DNA of 64,000 nt, from assembly GCF_003610295.1 (NCBI RefSeq), contig NZ_RAPV01000001.1, positions 3,038,001-3,102,000 on the forward strand. The letters are read 5' to 3'. The position numbers and the translations under genes were made by a program. The notes under the pieces are model-generated. The model saw only the letters and a list, made by a program, of their open reading frames with translations, did not search any database and had not been told where the DNA came from. The stretch comes from Paraburkholderia sp. BL23I1N1. Lineage in GTDB: Bacteria > Pseudomonadota > Gammaproteobacteria > Burkholderiales > Burkholderiaceae. Positions 1 through 10,363 of this stretch are shown in pieces (position 1 is the first letter of the stretch; the number at the start of each line of letters is the position of its first letter).

Positions 1-392
1 CTAGAACCTGAGAGACGGTATTCGAAAGTTGGACGGGCGCGAGGCTGGACGCCGGACTCGATATTCGAGGCAGGCATTGCGTGGACTGTTACGGGGGACT
101 GTTCTAGACACTCGACCACACACTCCGCGAGCCACGGTTGGTTCAAAACTTCAAAATGCAGAACCTGAACCCGTCTTTCGAAATGAGGTTCCATTTTTTA
201 TGGTTATGCTGACTAAGTCAAGCAAAATCTAACGAGGCCGCATTCGTTTCGGCAAAATATTCCGATACAATGAATCTTCAGATGAAAAATGGACTGCGCG
301 CCCCATTTTGGGGCTCCCCGTCAAGTCTGTGTGGAACGGTTGCTGGCAAGCCAGCGAACAAAAAAACTGAAATATGGTTCCAAAAAAACGAT
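1..392. other. Intergenic region upstream of the IclR gene
   Basis: No convincing gene is seen. The only long forward frames here (29-232 and the extension 270-392) have unlikely composition and no ribosome binding site. The segment holds short repeats: GGACTGTT at 83-90 and 96-103, and the related pair GAAATGAGGTTCCA (180-193) and GAAATATGGTTCCA (369-382). The second lies just upstream of the preferred start of the regulator at 393. A possible -10 (TACAAT, 266-271) lies upstream of that start. A role in autoregulation is inference. Confidence 0.4.
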
Positions 393-1229
393 ATGAACCG
401 ACCGACGCTCCCCCAAACTGCCGCGGCCCAAGTCAAAGACAAAGACGGCCCGGGCGACGAAGTCACCGCGTTGGCGCGCGGTTTGACCGTGCTGCGCTCG
501 ATCGCCGCAGCCGACGCGCCGCTCAGTAATCGCGAGTTAACCGAACTAACCGGCATCCCAAAACCCACCGTTTCGCGGATTACCGCCACGCTCGTCAGCG
601 CGGGTTTCCTGTTCCGCTTGCCCGAAAGCGAGCGATTTGTGCTGACCTCATCGGTCCTGGAATTGAGCAACGGTTTTCTGCGCAACTTCGACATCCGGGC
701 CCGAGCACGCCCCTTTCTCATCGAACTCGCCGAGCGCACCGCATTGTCCGTGCATCTGGCCGTACGCGACCGCCTCGACATGGTGGTAATCGACGCGATC
801 CGGCCGCGTTCAGCGGTGCTCGTGTCGCGCCTCGAGATCGGCTCGCGCATGAACCTGAGCCGCACCGCAGTCGGTCGCGCCTATCTGTCGGCACTCACCG
901 AACCGGAGCGGGAAAAATTACTAATCGGCTTGCAAGCCGCCGAAGGCGACGACTGGGGGCACATTAGCGACCGTCTGACAAGCGCATTACGGGAAACGGC
1001 GGAGCAAGGCTTCTCGATCGCGACGGGCGAATGGTACAACGGCCTGAACGCCATCGCCGCAGGGTTCATCGGCCCCTCGGGCGAGCGCTATGGCGTCAAT
1101 TGCGGCGGCTCCGCGAACCAGTGCCCGCGCGATTGGCTGATATCGCGCGCGGCGCCGGCGCTGCTCGAATGCATCAGTAAAATCGTTATCGAGATCGGCG
1201 GCACACCTGGGCGACGCCTGGATAACTGA
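393..1229 (+). CDS. IclR family transcriptional regulator
   Basis: A DNA-binding regulator of the IclR family, 278 residues from the ATG at 393. The frame is open from 270, but the extra 41 residues look unlike the family, whose members are usually 250-280 residues long. An N-terminal winged helix-turn-helix is visible at about residues 25-90 (LTELTGIPKPTVSRI is the recognition region). It is followed by the ligand-binding domain, with the typical stretches LSVHLAVRDRLDMVV, AVGRAYLSAL and GLNAIAAGFIG. The ligand cannot be deduced. It is transcribed in the same direction as the efflux operon 385 bases downstream, and the short repeats around it may be its operators (inference). Confidence 0.85.
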   Translation: MNRPTLPQTAAAQVKDKDGPGDEVTALARGLTVLRSIAAADAPLSNRELTELTGIPKPTVSRITATLVSAGFLFRLPESERFVLTSSVLELSNGFLRNFDIRARARPFLIELAERTALSVHLAVRDRLDMVVIDAIRPRSAVLVSRLEIGSRMNLSRTAVGRAYLSALTEPEREKLLIGLQAAEGDDWGHISDRLTSALRETAEQGFSIATGEWYNGLNAIAAGFIGPSGERYGVNCGGSANQCPRDWLISRAAPALLECISKIVIEIGGTPGRRLDN

Positions 1230-1614
1230 AACGCGCGGACGCTCGCCGTTCGGCTGGCCACCGCATTGTCAACCCATCCTCCATGCGTCCTGTAACTTTC
1301 GTAATTAACAGAAAAATACACGGGTGGACTGTTACAACGCCCGCAACGTAGGATCATGCATTCCCGTCGCGGGGCGCTCGCCCGGCTTGCCGCTATCACC
1401 CTTCGATAGCGTCCCGCCGACCTGCCACGATGGCGCAATGCGTTAACATCTTTGTCCCGCGCCTCGGGTAGCATCGCGCTGAACATTTGCAGCGCGTCCA
1501 CTGTCGAAACCGCCTGTCATGCCGCCGGCGTGCCGGCCCGCCGGCCCGCCGAACTGTCGAAGCGGCGTAATCGCATGAGCGGCTCACATCAAAGCCAGTC
1601 ACCTGACCGAACCG
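1230..1614. other. Intergenic region, iclR-like to mdtA
   Basis: No gene is supported. There is an AT-rich patch at about 1290-1320. At 1324-1335 lies GTGGACTGTTAC, identical to 81-92 on the other side of the regulator gene. The region presumably carries the efflux operon promoter, but no convincing -35/-10 pair with normal spacing could be picked. Confidence 0.4.
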
Positions 1615-3090
1615 ATGGACGAACAACAAAAGCTTCCGGAAACCTCACGCCCTGCCGCTCAGGCTTCTCAACCGGGTTCTCAACCGGGTTCTCAACCGGG
1701 TTCGCAGCACGACTCTCAGCCCGGTTCGAAACCGCCCTCTACAGTCAAGCCTGCTGGCGGTCCCGGCAAAGAGCCCGGCGCACCCCAACGCCGTCGCGGC
1801 CGCACCATCGCCCTGATCGTGGCGGCGCTGGTGATCCTCGGGGTTGTGGTGTGGCGCTGGCATCCGTGGGGCGGGTCGGGCGGCGGCGCAAGCGCGGCTG
1901 CCGGTGCGAGTGGTGCGAACGGCGGCCGCCCCGGCCGCGGTGGCGCCGGCGGCCTCGCCAACATGCCGCAGCCCGTTCATGTGGCAACCGCCAAACTGGG
2001 TGAGATGCCGGTCGTGCTGACCGCGCTCGGTACGGTCACGCCGCTTGCCAACGTCACCGTGCTGCCGCAGTTGAGCGGCGTGCTGCAGGACGTGTACTTC
2101 AAGGAAGGCCAGATGGTCAGGAAAGGCGACGTGCTCGCCCAGATCGACCCACGCCCCTATCAGATTTCGCTGGAAAACGCGCAAGGCACCCTCGCGCGCG
2201 ACCAGGCGCTGCTGCAGACCGCCCGCCTCGACCTGAAGCGTTATCAGACGCTGCTCTCACAAGACTCGATCGCCAGCCAGCAGGTCGATACGCAGGCCTC
2301 GCTCGTGCGGCAATATGAAGGCACGGTGAAATCCGACCAGGCGAACGTCGATACCTTCAAACTCGATCTCGTCTATGCGCGCATCACCGCGCCGGTGTCG
2401 GGGCGCGTCGGTTTGCGCCAGGTCGATCCGGGCAACTATGTGACGCCGAGCCTGACCAACGGCATCGTGGTGATTACGCAGTTGCAGCCCATCAGCGTGA
2501 TCTTCACCACCTCCGAAGACAACCTGCAGCAAATCATCCAGCAGACCCAAACGGGCGCGAAGCTCTCGGTCACCGCATACGACCGTAGCAACACTATGTC
2601 GCTCGAAGGCGGCGCGCTCGAAACCCTGGATAACCAGATCGACATCACCACCGGCACGGTCAAGCTGCGTGCGGTCTTCCAGAACGACAAGAACCTGCTG
2701 TTCCCGAATCAGTTCGTGAATACGCGCCTCCTCGTGGATACGATCAAGGACGCCGTGATCGTGCCGACGCCGGCGGTGCTGAACGGCTCGATGGGCCAGT
2801 TCGTCTACGTCGTGAAGCCGGACAACACGGTGACGGTGCGTCCGGTCAAGGTGGGCCCAGTGGATGGCGAACGGACCAGCATCAAATCCGGCCTGCAAGT
2901 CGGCGAGCGCGTCGTGATCGACGGTTCCGACCGGCTGAAGGAAGGCGCGAAGATCACGATTCCGGCCGACAAGCCGCGCGGCGCTTCGGGCGCCCGTGGG
3001 GCGAGCGGCGCGAGTGGCGCTGCTGCGGCATCGGGTGCATCCGGCGCCCGTGGGCATCACGGCAAACACGCGGCGCAAGCCTCGCAATAA
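1615..3090 (+). CDS. mdtA: RND efflux periplasmic adaptor (MdtA-like)
   Basis: Membrane fusion protein linking two inner-membrane RND pumps to an outer-membrane channel. The 491 residues show a cytoplasmic tail rich in Q, P, G and S (residues 1-60), one membrane anchor near residues 62-80 (ending VVWRW), a Gly/Ala-rich linker, then the HlyD-like adaptor core: barrel-sandwich halves around GVLQDVYFKEGQMVRKGDVL and RITAPVSGRVGLRQVDPGN, an alpha hairpin between them, and a C-terminal beta domain. Both the N-terminal tail and the Gly/Ala/Ser-rich C-terminus are longer than in E. coli MdtA. Eighteen bases separate it from mdtB. It is the first gene of a three-gene operon; no outer-membrane channel gene lies nearby. 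Confidence 0.9.
   Translation: MDEQQKLPETSRPAAQASQPGSQPGSQPGSQHDSQPGSKPPSTVKPAGGPGKEPGAPQRRRGRTIALIVAALVILGVVVWRWHPWGGSGGGASAAAGASGANGGRPGRGGAGGLANMPQPVHVATAKLGEMPVVLTALGTVTPLANVTVLPQLSGVLQDVYFKEGQMVRKGDVLAQIDPRPYQISLENAQGTLARDQALLQTARLDLKRYQTLLSQDSIASQQVDTQASLVRQYEGTVKSDQANVDTFKLDLVYARITAPVSGRVGLRQVDPGNYVTPSLTNGIVVITQLQPISVIFTTSEDNLQQIIQQTQTGAKLSVTAYDRSNTMSLEGGALETLDNQIDITTGTVKLRAVFQNDKNLLFPNQFVNTRLLVDTIKDAVIVPTPAVLNGSMGQFVYVVKPDNTVTVRPVKVGPVDGERTSIKSGLQVGERVVIDGSDRLKEGAKITIPADKPRGASGARGASGASGAAAASGASGARGHHGKHAAQASQ
1665..1700 (+). repeat. 12-bp tandem repeat inside mdtA (3 units)
   Basis: TTCTCAACCGGG occurs three times in perfect tandem, with decayed further units up to about 1735. It encodes a QPGS-type tetrapeptide repeat in the cytoplasmic tail of the adaptor. 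Gain or loss of units would keep the reading frame. Confidence 0.85.
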
Positions 3091-3108
3091 AGGCACGGCA
3101 ACTACCGC

Positions 3109-6100
3109 ATGAATCCATCCCGCGCCTTTATTCTGCGACCCGTCGGCACCGCGCTGCTGATGGCGGCGATCATGCTGGTCGGTCTCGTCGCGCTGCGCTT
3201 TCTGCCGCTCTCCGCACTGCCCGAAGTCGACTATCCGACAATCCAGGTGCAGACCTTCTACCCGGGCGCGAGCCCGGACGTGATGACCTCGTCGGTCACC
3301 GCGCCGCTCGAACGTCAGTTCGGGCAGATGCCGTCGTTGAATCAGATGTCGTCGCAAAGTTCGGCCGGCTCGTCGATCATCACGCTGCAGTTCAGCCTCG
3401 ATCTGCCGCTCGACATCGCCGAGCAGGAAGTCCAGGCGGCGATCAACGCCGCGGGCAACCTGCTGCCGTCCGATCTGCCCGCGCCGCCGATCTACGCAAA
3501 GGTCAATCCCGCCGACGCACCGATCCTCACGCTCGCGATCACCTCGAAAACGATGCCGCTCACGCAGGTGCAGGATCTGGCCGACACGCGTCTCGCGCAG
3601 AAGATCTCGCAGGTGGCGGGGGTGGGTCTCGTGAGCCTGTCAGGCGGTCAACGCCCGGCCGTGCGGATTCAGGCGAACCCGCGCGCGCTTGCCGCGTACG
3701 GTCTGAATCTGGACGATCTGCGCACCACGATTTCGAACCTGAACGTCAACACGCCGAAGGGCAACTTCGACGGCCCGACGCGCAACTACACGATCAACGC
3801 GAACGATCAGCTGACCGACGCCGACGCTTATAAGAGCGCCGTGGTCGCGTACAAGGGCGGCCGCCCGGTCATGCTGACCGACGTGGCCACCATCGTGCAG
3901 GGCGCGGAGAACACCAAGCTCGGCGCATGGGTCAACAACACGCCGGCGATCATTCTGAACGTGCAGCGCCAGCCGGGCGCGAACGTGATTCAGGTGGTCG
4001 ACAGCATCAAGGCGCTGCTTCCGCAATTGCAACAGTCGCTGCCCGCCGCGCTCGAGGTGGAGATCGTCACCGACCGGACCACCACGATCCGCGCCTCCGT
4101 GCGCGACGTGCAGTTCGAATTGCTGATGTCGGTCGTGCTGGTGGTGCTGGTCATGTACCTGTTCCTCGCCAACATCTACGCTACGATCATCCCGAGCCTG
4201 TCGGTGCCGCTCTCGCTGATCGGTACGCTCGCGGTGATGTACCTGTGCGGCTTCTCGCTGGACAACCTGTCGCTGATGGCGTTGACCATCGCAACCGGCT
4301 TTGTGGTAGACGATGCCATCGTGATGATCGAGAACATCGCGCGCTATGTCGAAGACGGCGAGTCTCCATTGGAGGCCGCGCTGAAGGGTTCGAAACAGAT
4401 CGGCTTCACGATCATTTCGTTGACGGTTTCGCTGATCGCCGTGCTGATTCCGTTGCTCTTCATGGGCGACGTGGTCGGGCGCCTGTTCCACGAATTCGCG
4501 ATCACCCTGACAGTGACGATCGTGATTTCGGCCGTCGTCTCGCTCACGCTCGTGCCGATGATGTGCGCGAAGCTCCTGCGCCACTCGCCGCCGCATGAAA
4601 GCCACCGGTTCGAAGCGAAGGCCCACCGGTTTATCGACTGGGTGATCGCCCGTTACGCGGTCGCGCTCACCTGGGTTCTGAACCGCCAACGCGCCACTCT
4701 GTTCGTCGCCGTGCTCACGCTGGTGCTGACCGGCGTGCTGTACGTGTACATTCCGAAGGGCTTCTTCCCGGTGCAGGATACCGGTGTGATCCAGGCAATC
4801 ACGCAGGCGCCGCAGTCGGTGTCGTATGCGTCGATGGCCGAGCGTCAGCAGGAACTCGCCGCGCAGATCCTGAAGAACCCGGACGTGGAAAGCCTCACCT
4901 CGTTCATCGGCGTGGACGGCAGCAACATCACGTTGAACAGCGGCCGCATGCTGATCAACTTAAAGCCGCGCGACGACCGCAAGAACACCGCGAGCGACGT
5001 GATCCGCCAGTTGCAACAGGACGTCGCGCATATTCCGGGCGCGTCGCTCTATATGCAGCCGGTGCAGGATCTGACGATCGATTCCACGGTCAGCCCGACA
5101 CAGTACCAGTTCATGCTGACCGACCCGAACATCAGCGAGTTCACTACGTGGGTGCCGAAGCTCGTCGAACGGCTGAAGCAGTCGCCGGAACTGGCGGATG
5201 TAGCCACCGATTTGCAGGACAACGGCCAGTCGGTCTACATCGAAATCGATCGCGCTACGGCATCGCGTTACGGCATCACGCCGGCTACCGTCGATAGCGC
5301 GTTGTACGACGCCTTCGGCCAGCGCATCATCTCGACCATCTTCACGCAGTCGAATCAGTACCGCGTGATTCTGGAAGCACAGCCGCAGATGCAGCACTAC
5401 ACGGAATCGCTGAATTCGATCTACCTGCCCTCGTCCACCTCGTCGGGCGGCCAGGTGCCGTTGTCGTCGATTGCGAAGTTCATCGAGAAGCCCGCGCCGT
5501 TGCTGGTCACGCATCTGAGCCAGTTCCCCGCCACGACCGTTTCGTTCAATCTCGCACCCGGCTCGTCGCTTGGCGCGGCGGTAAAAGCGATCAATCAGGC
5601 GGAGAAAGATATCGGCTTGCCGGCATCGTTCCAGACGCGCTTCCAGGGCGCGGCGCTGGCGTTCCAGGCGTCGTTGTCGAACGAACTGTTCCTGATCCTG
5701 GCGGCGATCGTCACGATGTATATCGTGCTCGGCGTGCTGTACGAGAGCTTCATTCACCCGATCACAATTCTCTCGACGCTGCCCTCGGCGGGCGTCGGCG
5801 CGCTGCTCGCGCTGTTGATCACCGGGCACGATCTGGACATCATCGGCATTATCGGTATCGTCCTGCTGATCGGTATCGTGAAGAAGAACGCCATCATGAT
5901 GATCGACTTCGCGCTCTATGCCGAGCGCGAGGAAGGCAAGTCGCCGCGTGAGGCCATTTATCAGGCGTGTCTGCTGCGCTTCCGGCCGATTCTGATGACC
6001 ACGCTCGCCGCCCTGCTCGGCGCCCTGCCGCTGATGCTCGGCACCGGCGCGGGTTCGGAGTTGCGCCGCCCGCTCGGTATCGCGATTGCCGGCGGGTTGA

Positions 6101-6231
6101 TCGTCAGCCAGTTGCTGACTCTGTTCACCACGCCGGTGATCTATCTTGGGTTCGATTCGCTCGCCCGCCGCGCGCGCGAGCGCTTCAATCGCGGCAGGCC
6201 GACGCCGCCCGCCATCGATGCAGGGAACTAA
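3109..6231 (+). CDS. mdtB: RND multidrug efflux pump subunit (MdtB-like)
   Basis: Inner-membrane proton/drug antiporter of the RND (AcrB/HAE1) superfamily, 1040 residues, matching the usual length. It has the N-terminal [15 protein letters not shown] segment, twelve predicted membrane helices in two halves, and two large periplasmic loops. The proton-relay aspartates D401 and D402 sit in TM4 within [19 protein letters not shown]. In E. coli MdtB and MdtC form a heteromultimer; the three-base gap to the next gene supports the same arrangement here. Substrates cannot be read from sequence. Confidence 0.92.
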   Translation: MNPSRAFILRPVGTALLMAAIMLVGLVALRFLPLSALPEVDYPTIQVQTFYPGASPDVMTSSVTAPLERQFGQMPSLNQMSSQSSAGSSIITLQFSLDLPLDIAEQEVQAAINAAGNLLPSDLPAPPIYAKVNPADAPILTLAITSKTMPLTQVQDLADTRLAQKISQVAGVGLVSLSGGQRPAVRIQANPRALAAYGLNLDDLRTTISNLNVNTPKGNFDGPTRNYTINANDQLTDADAYKSAVVAYKGGRPVMLTDVATIVQGAENTKLGAWVNNTPAIILNVQRQPGANVIQVVDSIKALLPQLQQSLPAALEVEIVTDRTTTIRASVRDVQFELLMSVVLVVLVMYLFLANIYATIIPSLSVPLSLIGTLAVMYLCGFSLDNLSLMALTIATGFVVDDAIVMIENIARYVEDGESPLEAALKGSKQIGFTIISLTVSLIAVLIPLLFMGDVVGRLFHEFAITLTVTIVISAVVSLTLVPMMCAKLLRHSPPHESHRFEAKAHRFIDWVIARYAVALTWVLNRQRATLFVAVLTLVLTGVLYVYIPKGFFPVQDTGVIQAITQAPQSVSYASMAERQQELAAQILKNPDVESLTSFIGVDGSNITLNSGRMLINLKPRDDRKNTASDVIRQLQQDVAHIPGASLYMQPVQDLTIDSTVSPTQYQFMLTDPNISEFTTWVPKLVERLKQSPELADVATDLQDNGQSVYIEIDRATASRYGITPATVDSALYDAFGQRIISTIFTQSNQYRVILEAQPQMQHYTESLNSIYLPSSTSSGGQVPLSSIAKFIEKPAPLLVTHLSQFPATTVSFNLAPGSSLGAAVKAINQAEKDIGLPASFQTRFQGAALAFQASLSNELFLILAAIVTMYIVLGVLYESFIHPITILSTLPSAGVGALLALLITGHDLDIIGIIGIVLLIGIVKKNAIMMIDFALYAEREEGKSPREAIYQACLLRFRPILMTTLAALLGALPLMLGTGAGSELRRPLGIAIAGGLIVSQLLTLFTTPVIYLGFDSLARRARERFNRGRPTPPAIDAGN

Positions 6232-6234
6232 GCG

Positions 6235-9200
6235 ATGAACCTGTCGCGTCCGTTTATCTCCCGCCCGGTCGCCACCACGCTGCTGGCGATCGGCATCGCG
6301 CTGTCCGGGATTTTTGCGTTCACCAAGCTGCCGGTCGCGCCGCTGCCGCAGGTCGACTTTCCGACCATTTCGGTGCAGGCCACGTTGCCGGGCGCAAGCC
6401 CGGACACCGTGGCGACCAGTGTCGCGAGTCCGCTTGAACGGCATCTCGGTTCGATCGCCGACGTCACCGAAATGACCTCGCAGAGCTCGGTCGGCTCGAC
6501 GCGCATTACGTTGCAATTCGGATTGAACCGCGACATCGACGGCGCCGCGCGCGACGTGCAGGCGGCCATCAACGCCGCACGCGCCGATCTGCCGGCGAGC
6601 CTGCGCAGCAATCCCACCTATCACAAGGTGAATCCCGCCGACGCGCCGATTCTGATTCTCGCGCTGACGTCGAAGACGCTGACCGCCGGCCAGTTGTACG
6701 ACTCCGCGGCCACCGTGTTGCAGCAGTCACTCTCGCAGGTGGACGGTGTCGGCGAAGTGGACGTGAGCGGCTCGGCCAATCCGGCGGTGCGCGTCGAACT
6801 GGAACCGCATGCACTGTCGCACTACGGTATCGGTCTCGAAGACGTGCGCGCGGCGCTCGCGGCGGCCAACGCGAACAGCCCGAAAGGCTCGATCGAGTTC
6901 GGCCCCAACCGCGTGCAGATCTACACCAACGACCAGGCGAGCAAGGCGTCGCAGTATAAAGATCTGGTCATCGCGTACCGTAATGGCGCGGCGGTGAAAC
7001 TATCCGATGTCGCGGAAGTGGTCGATTCGGTCGAAGACCTCCGCAACCTGGGCCTCTTCAACGGCAAGCGTTCGGTGCTGGTGATTCTGTACCGTCAACC
7101 GGGCGCGAACATTATCGACACCATCGACCGCGTGATGGGCATGCTGCCGCAGTTGCACGCGTCGCTGCCCGCCGACGTCGACATCGCGCCGGCCGCCGAC
7201 CGCTCCACGACAATCCGCGCTTCGCTGAAAGACACCGAGCGCACGCTCATGATCGCGGTGGCGCTGGTGGTGATGGTGGTGTTTCTGTTCCTGCGCAACT
7301 GGCGCGCCACGCTGATTCCGAGCGTGGCCGTGCCGATCTCGATCATCGGCACGTTCGCCGCGATGTATATGCTGGGCTTTTCGATCGACAACCTCTCGCT
7401 GATGGCGTTGACGATCGCGACCGGTTTCGTGGTCGACGACGCGATCGTGGTGCTGGAAAACATCTCACGGCATATAGAAAACGGCGTGCCGCGCATGAAG
7501 GCCGCATTTCTCGGCGCGCGCGAAGTCGGCTTCACCGTGCTGTCGATCAGTATTTCGCTGGTCGCCGTGTTCCTGCCGATTCTGCTGATGGGCGGCATTG
7601 TCGGGCGGCTGTTCCGCGAATTCGCGCTGACGCTGTCACTCGCGATCGGCGTGTCGCTGATCGTCTCGCTCACCCTGACGCCGATGATGTGTTCGCGCCT
7701 TCTGCGCGAGCCGCACGAAAAAACGGAAGAAGGACGCTTTGGCCGCTGGCTCGAAAGCGGCTTCACGGCGATGCATCGCGGTTATGAGCGCACGCTCGGC
7801 TGGGCGCTGCTGCATCCGCGCCTGATCGTGACGATTCTGATCGCCACCATCGGCCTGAATATCTGGCTGTACATCGTCGTGCCGAAGGGCTTCTTCCCGC
7901 AGCAGGACACCGGGCGGCTGATCGGCGGCATTCAGGCCGACCAGAGCACGTCGTTCCAGGCGATGAAGGGCAAGTTCGCGGAGATGATGGAAATCGTCGG
8001 CAAGAATCCCGCGGTGGACAGCGTGGCCGGTTTCACCGGCGGGCGGCAGACCAACTCCGGCTTCATGTTCGTTTCGCTGAAGCCGAAGAGCGAGCGCAAG
8101 CTATCCGCCGACCAGGTGATCCAGCAACTGCGCGCCCCGCTCGGCGACGTGGCCGGCGCGCGGACTTTCCTGCAGGCGGTTCAGGACATTCGCGTCGGCG
8201 GCCGGCAATCGAACGCGCAGTACCAGTTCACGCTGCTGGCCGATTCGACGTCCGATCTGTACCTGTGGGGACCGAAGCTCACGGAGGCGCTGCAGGCGCG
8301 CCCCGAACTCGCCGACGTGAATTCCGACCAGCAGCAAGGCGGCCTCGAGGCGATGGTGACGATCGACCGCGCAACCGCCGCGCGCCTCGGCATCAAGCCG
8401 GTGCAGATCGATAACACGCTGTATGACGCGTTCGGCCAGCGCCAGGTGTCGACGATCTACAACCCGCTGAACCAGTACCACGTGGTGATGGAAGTGGCGC
8501 CGCAATACTGGCAGAGCCCGGACATGCTGAAGCAGATTTACATCAGCACTTCGGGTGGCAGCGCGAGCGGCGCGCAAACCACTAATGCGCCGGCCGGCAC
8601 GGTGACCGCGCATACAACCGCTACGACCAGCACCAGTACGAGCAGCGCGACGATTGGCGGCACGGCCGGTACGACGGCATCGAGCACGGCGAGCATCGCT
8701 GCCGACTCCGCGCGCAACCAGGCGATCAACTCGATTGCGGCGAGCGGCAAATCGAGTGCTTCGTCGGGCGCGGCGGTGTCGACTTCGAAGGAGACGATGG
8801 TGCCGTTGTCGGCGATCGCGAGCTTCGGTCCGGGGAATACGCCGTTGTCGGTGAATCACCAGAGCCAGTTCGTGGCCTCGACGATTTCGTTCAATCTGCC
8901 GCCGGGTGTGTCTCTTTCGACAGCAACGCAGGCGATTTACGACACGATGGCGCAGATCGGCATGCCGGGGACGATACACGGCAGTTTCCAGGGGACTGCT
9001 CAGGCGTTCCAGCAGTCGATGTCCGACCAGCCGATTCTGATTCTGGCCGCGTTGGCCGCGGTGTATATCGTGCTGGGGATGTTGTACGAGAGCTATATCC
9101 ATCCGCTGACGATTCTCTCGACGCTGCCGTCCGCAGGTGTCGGGGCATTGCTTGCTTTGCTGTTGTTCAAGACGGAGTTCAGCATCATCGCGCTGATCGG

Positions 9201-9558
9201 GGTGATCTTGCTGATCGGCATCGTGAAGAAGAACGCGATCATGATGGTGGACTTTGCGATTGAAGCCTCCCGGCAGGGGTTGTCGTCGCGGGATGCGATT
9301 TATCAGGCTTGTATGCTGCGATTCCGGCCGATCATGATGACGACTTGCGCTGCGCTTCTTGGGGCGTTGCCGCTGGCCTTTGGGCGCGGGGAAGGGGCGG
9401 AACTTCGTGCCCCGTTGGGGATTGCGATTGTGGGTGGGTTGATCGTTAGTCAGATGCTGACTTTGTATACCACGCCGGTGGTCTATCTTTATATGGATCG
9501 GATTCGGGTACGGTGGGAGTCGCGGAAGGCTCGGAGATCGGGGATGGCGGCTTCTTGA
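6235..9558 (+). CDS. mdtC: RND multidrug efflux pump subunit (MdtC-like) with periplasmic insertion
   Basis: Second RND subunit, 1107 residues, with the TM4 aspartates D401 and D402 in [19 protein letters not shown] and the usual two-half layout. It is about 80 residues longer than E. coli MdtC (1025). The excess is a Ser/Thr/Ala/Gly-rich low-complexity stretch at about residues 772-853. It replaces a short loop in the second periplasmic domain, between YISTS and [10 protein letters not shown]. The equivalent loop in the upstream MdtB is only a few residues long. A four-base gap separates the stop codon from the left end of a repeat element. Confidence 0.92.
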   Translation: MNLSRPFISRPVATTLLAIGIALSGIFAFTKLPVAPLPQVDFPTISVQATLPGASPDTVATSVASPLERHLGSIADVTEMTSQSSVGSTRITLQFGLNRDIDGAARDVQAAINAARADLPASLRSNPTYHKVNPADAPILILALTSKTLTAGQLYDSAATVLQQSLSQVDGVGEVDVSGSANPAVRVELEPHALSHYGIGLEDVRAALAAANANSPKGSIEFGPNRVQIYTNDQASKASQYKDLVIAYRNGAAVKLSDVAEVVDSVEDLRNLGLFNGKRSVLVILYRQPGANIIDTIDRVMGMLPQLHASLPADVDIAPAADRSTTIRASLKDTERTLMIAVALVVMVVFLFLRNWRATLIPSVAVPISIIGTFAAMYMLGFSIDNLSLMALTIATGFVVDDAIVVLENISRHIENGVPRMKAAFLGAREVGFTVLSISISLVAVFLPILLMGGIVGRLFREFALTLSLAIGVSLIVSLTLTPMMCSRLLREPHEKTEEGRFGRWLESGFTAMHRGYERTLGWALLHPRLIVTILIATIGLNIWLYIVVPKGFFPQQDTGRLIGGIQADQSTSFQAMKGKFAEMMEIVGKNPAVDSVAGFTGGRQTNSGFMFVSLKPKSERKLSADQVIQQLRAPLGDVAGARTFLQAVQDIRVGGRQSNAQYQFTLLADSTSDLYLWGPKLTEALQARPELADVNSDQQQGGLEAMVTIDRATAARLGIKPVQIDNTLYDAFGQRQVSTIYNPLNQYHVVMEVAPQYWQSPDMLKQIYISTSGGSASGAQTTNAPAGTVTAHTTATTSTSTSSATIGGTAGTTASSTASIAADSARNQAINSIAASGKSSASSGAAVSTSKETMVPLSAIASFGPGNTPLSVNHQSQFVASTISFNLPPGVSLSTATQAIYDTMAQIGMPGTIHGSFQGTAQAFQQSMSDQPILILAALAAVYIVLGMLYESYIHPLTILSTLPSAGVGALLALLLFKTEFSIIALIGVILLIGIVKKNAIMMVDFAIEASRQGLSSRDAIYQACMLRFRPIMMTTCAALLGALPLAFGRGEGAELRAPLGIAIVGGLIVSQMLTLYTTPVVYLYMDRIRVRWESRKARRSGMAAS

Positions 9559-9561
9559 TGT

Positions 9562-10357
9562 TTTTGCCTGCTCGGCGCTTTTTCTGTGTGCCTGTGGTGT
9601 TGGCCTTTCCTTGTTTTGTTAGTGGTCTATTAGCGTTGCCCCTGTGCGGGGCGGCACCTACTTCTCTTTGCCGGCCGCAAAGAGAGAGGCAAGAGAAAGC
9701 GGCTCAAACCGCTAACTCTTAAGCGGGTCCCCGCGCAGCCACGGTATTGGTGCATCTGGAATCTGTGTTCTCGCACATTCGGCGTGAGTGACTAAGGGCT
9801 CATTCGCTCCCACTCCGCACTGCGTGCGTCGCGGATGGGTTTGCCTGGGAAACCTACGGTTTCGATTGCGCGTAGCGGGAGCCATCGGTTTCGCCTCAGC
9901 GACGCGCCTGCGCACCCGGAGGCGAAGCCCACTTGAAATGAAGTGTCAATGTGTTGCACACGCGCTTGCCTCGTAGTCACAGACGAAGCCGAGAAGCCTC
10001 AATAGCAATCGGTAGAACCCATGTGCTAAACGTAGCGGGTAGTTTTATGAAGTACGTTTCGGCGCGCGCAGCGCCGCCGGAAGCATGACTGCCTTGTCAC
10101 TCACTCCGAATGTGCGAGAACACAGATTCCAGATGCACCACTACCCCCTCCAAGCCAAGGGAACCGCTTATAAGCTAGCGGTTTGAGCCGCTTTCTTTTG
10201 CCTACTTTTCTTTGCGACAGGCAAAGAGAAGTAGGTGCCGCCCCGCACAGGGGCAACGCTAATAAACCACTAACAAATCAAGGAAAGGCCAAAGATTCCA
10301 GATCAAAGAAAAGCCAACGCCAAAAAACCACAGACCAACAAAGCGCCGCGCAGGCAA
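9562..10357. repeat. Long inverted-repeat element, copy 1
   Basis: About 0.8 kb of non-coding repeat. The outer ends are inverted copies of TTTTGCCTGC(T/G)CGGCGCTTT. Two arms of about 195 bases (9602-9795 and 10095-10290) are near-perfect reverse complements, both containing TTGCCCCTGTGCGGGGCGGC. The centre (about 9800-10090) is unpaired and has no transposase. It sits exactly between the stop codons of the converging mdtC and the 10364-10903 gene. Related copies lie at 33208-33429 and 43531-44315. Short frames inside it are treated as by-products. Confidence 0.8.
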
Positions 10358-10363
10358 CCACCT

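Noticed and set aside
29..232. Forward frame of 67 codons at the left edge
   Set aside because: No ribosome binding site, atypical composition, and it ends in an AT-rich operator-like segment; no family resemblance.
4960..6624. Minus-strand frame of 554 codons
   Set aside because: Antisense to the strongly conserved mdtB and mdtC genes; Arg/Gln/His-rich composition typical of GC-rich shadow frames.
9513..9722. Short protein containing [19 protein letters not shown], also found at 33174-33395
   Set aside because: The frame is shared only because both lie in the same repeat element. Differences between copies include several amino acid changes in a short span, and there is no proper start signal.
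9562..10357. Repeat copy 1 as an insertion sequence
   Set aside because: No transposase or long frame inside, and no target duplication visible at the ends; called a repeat only.
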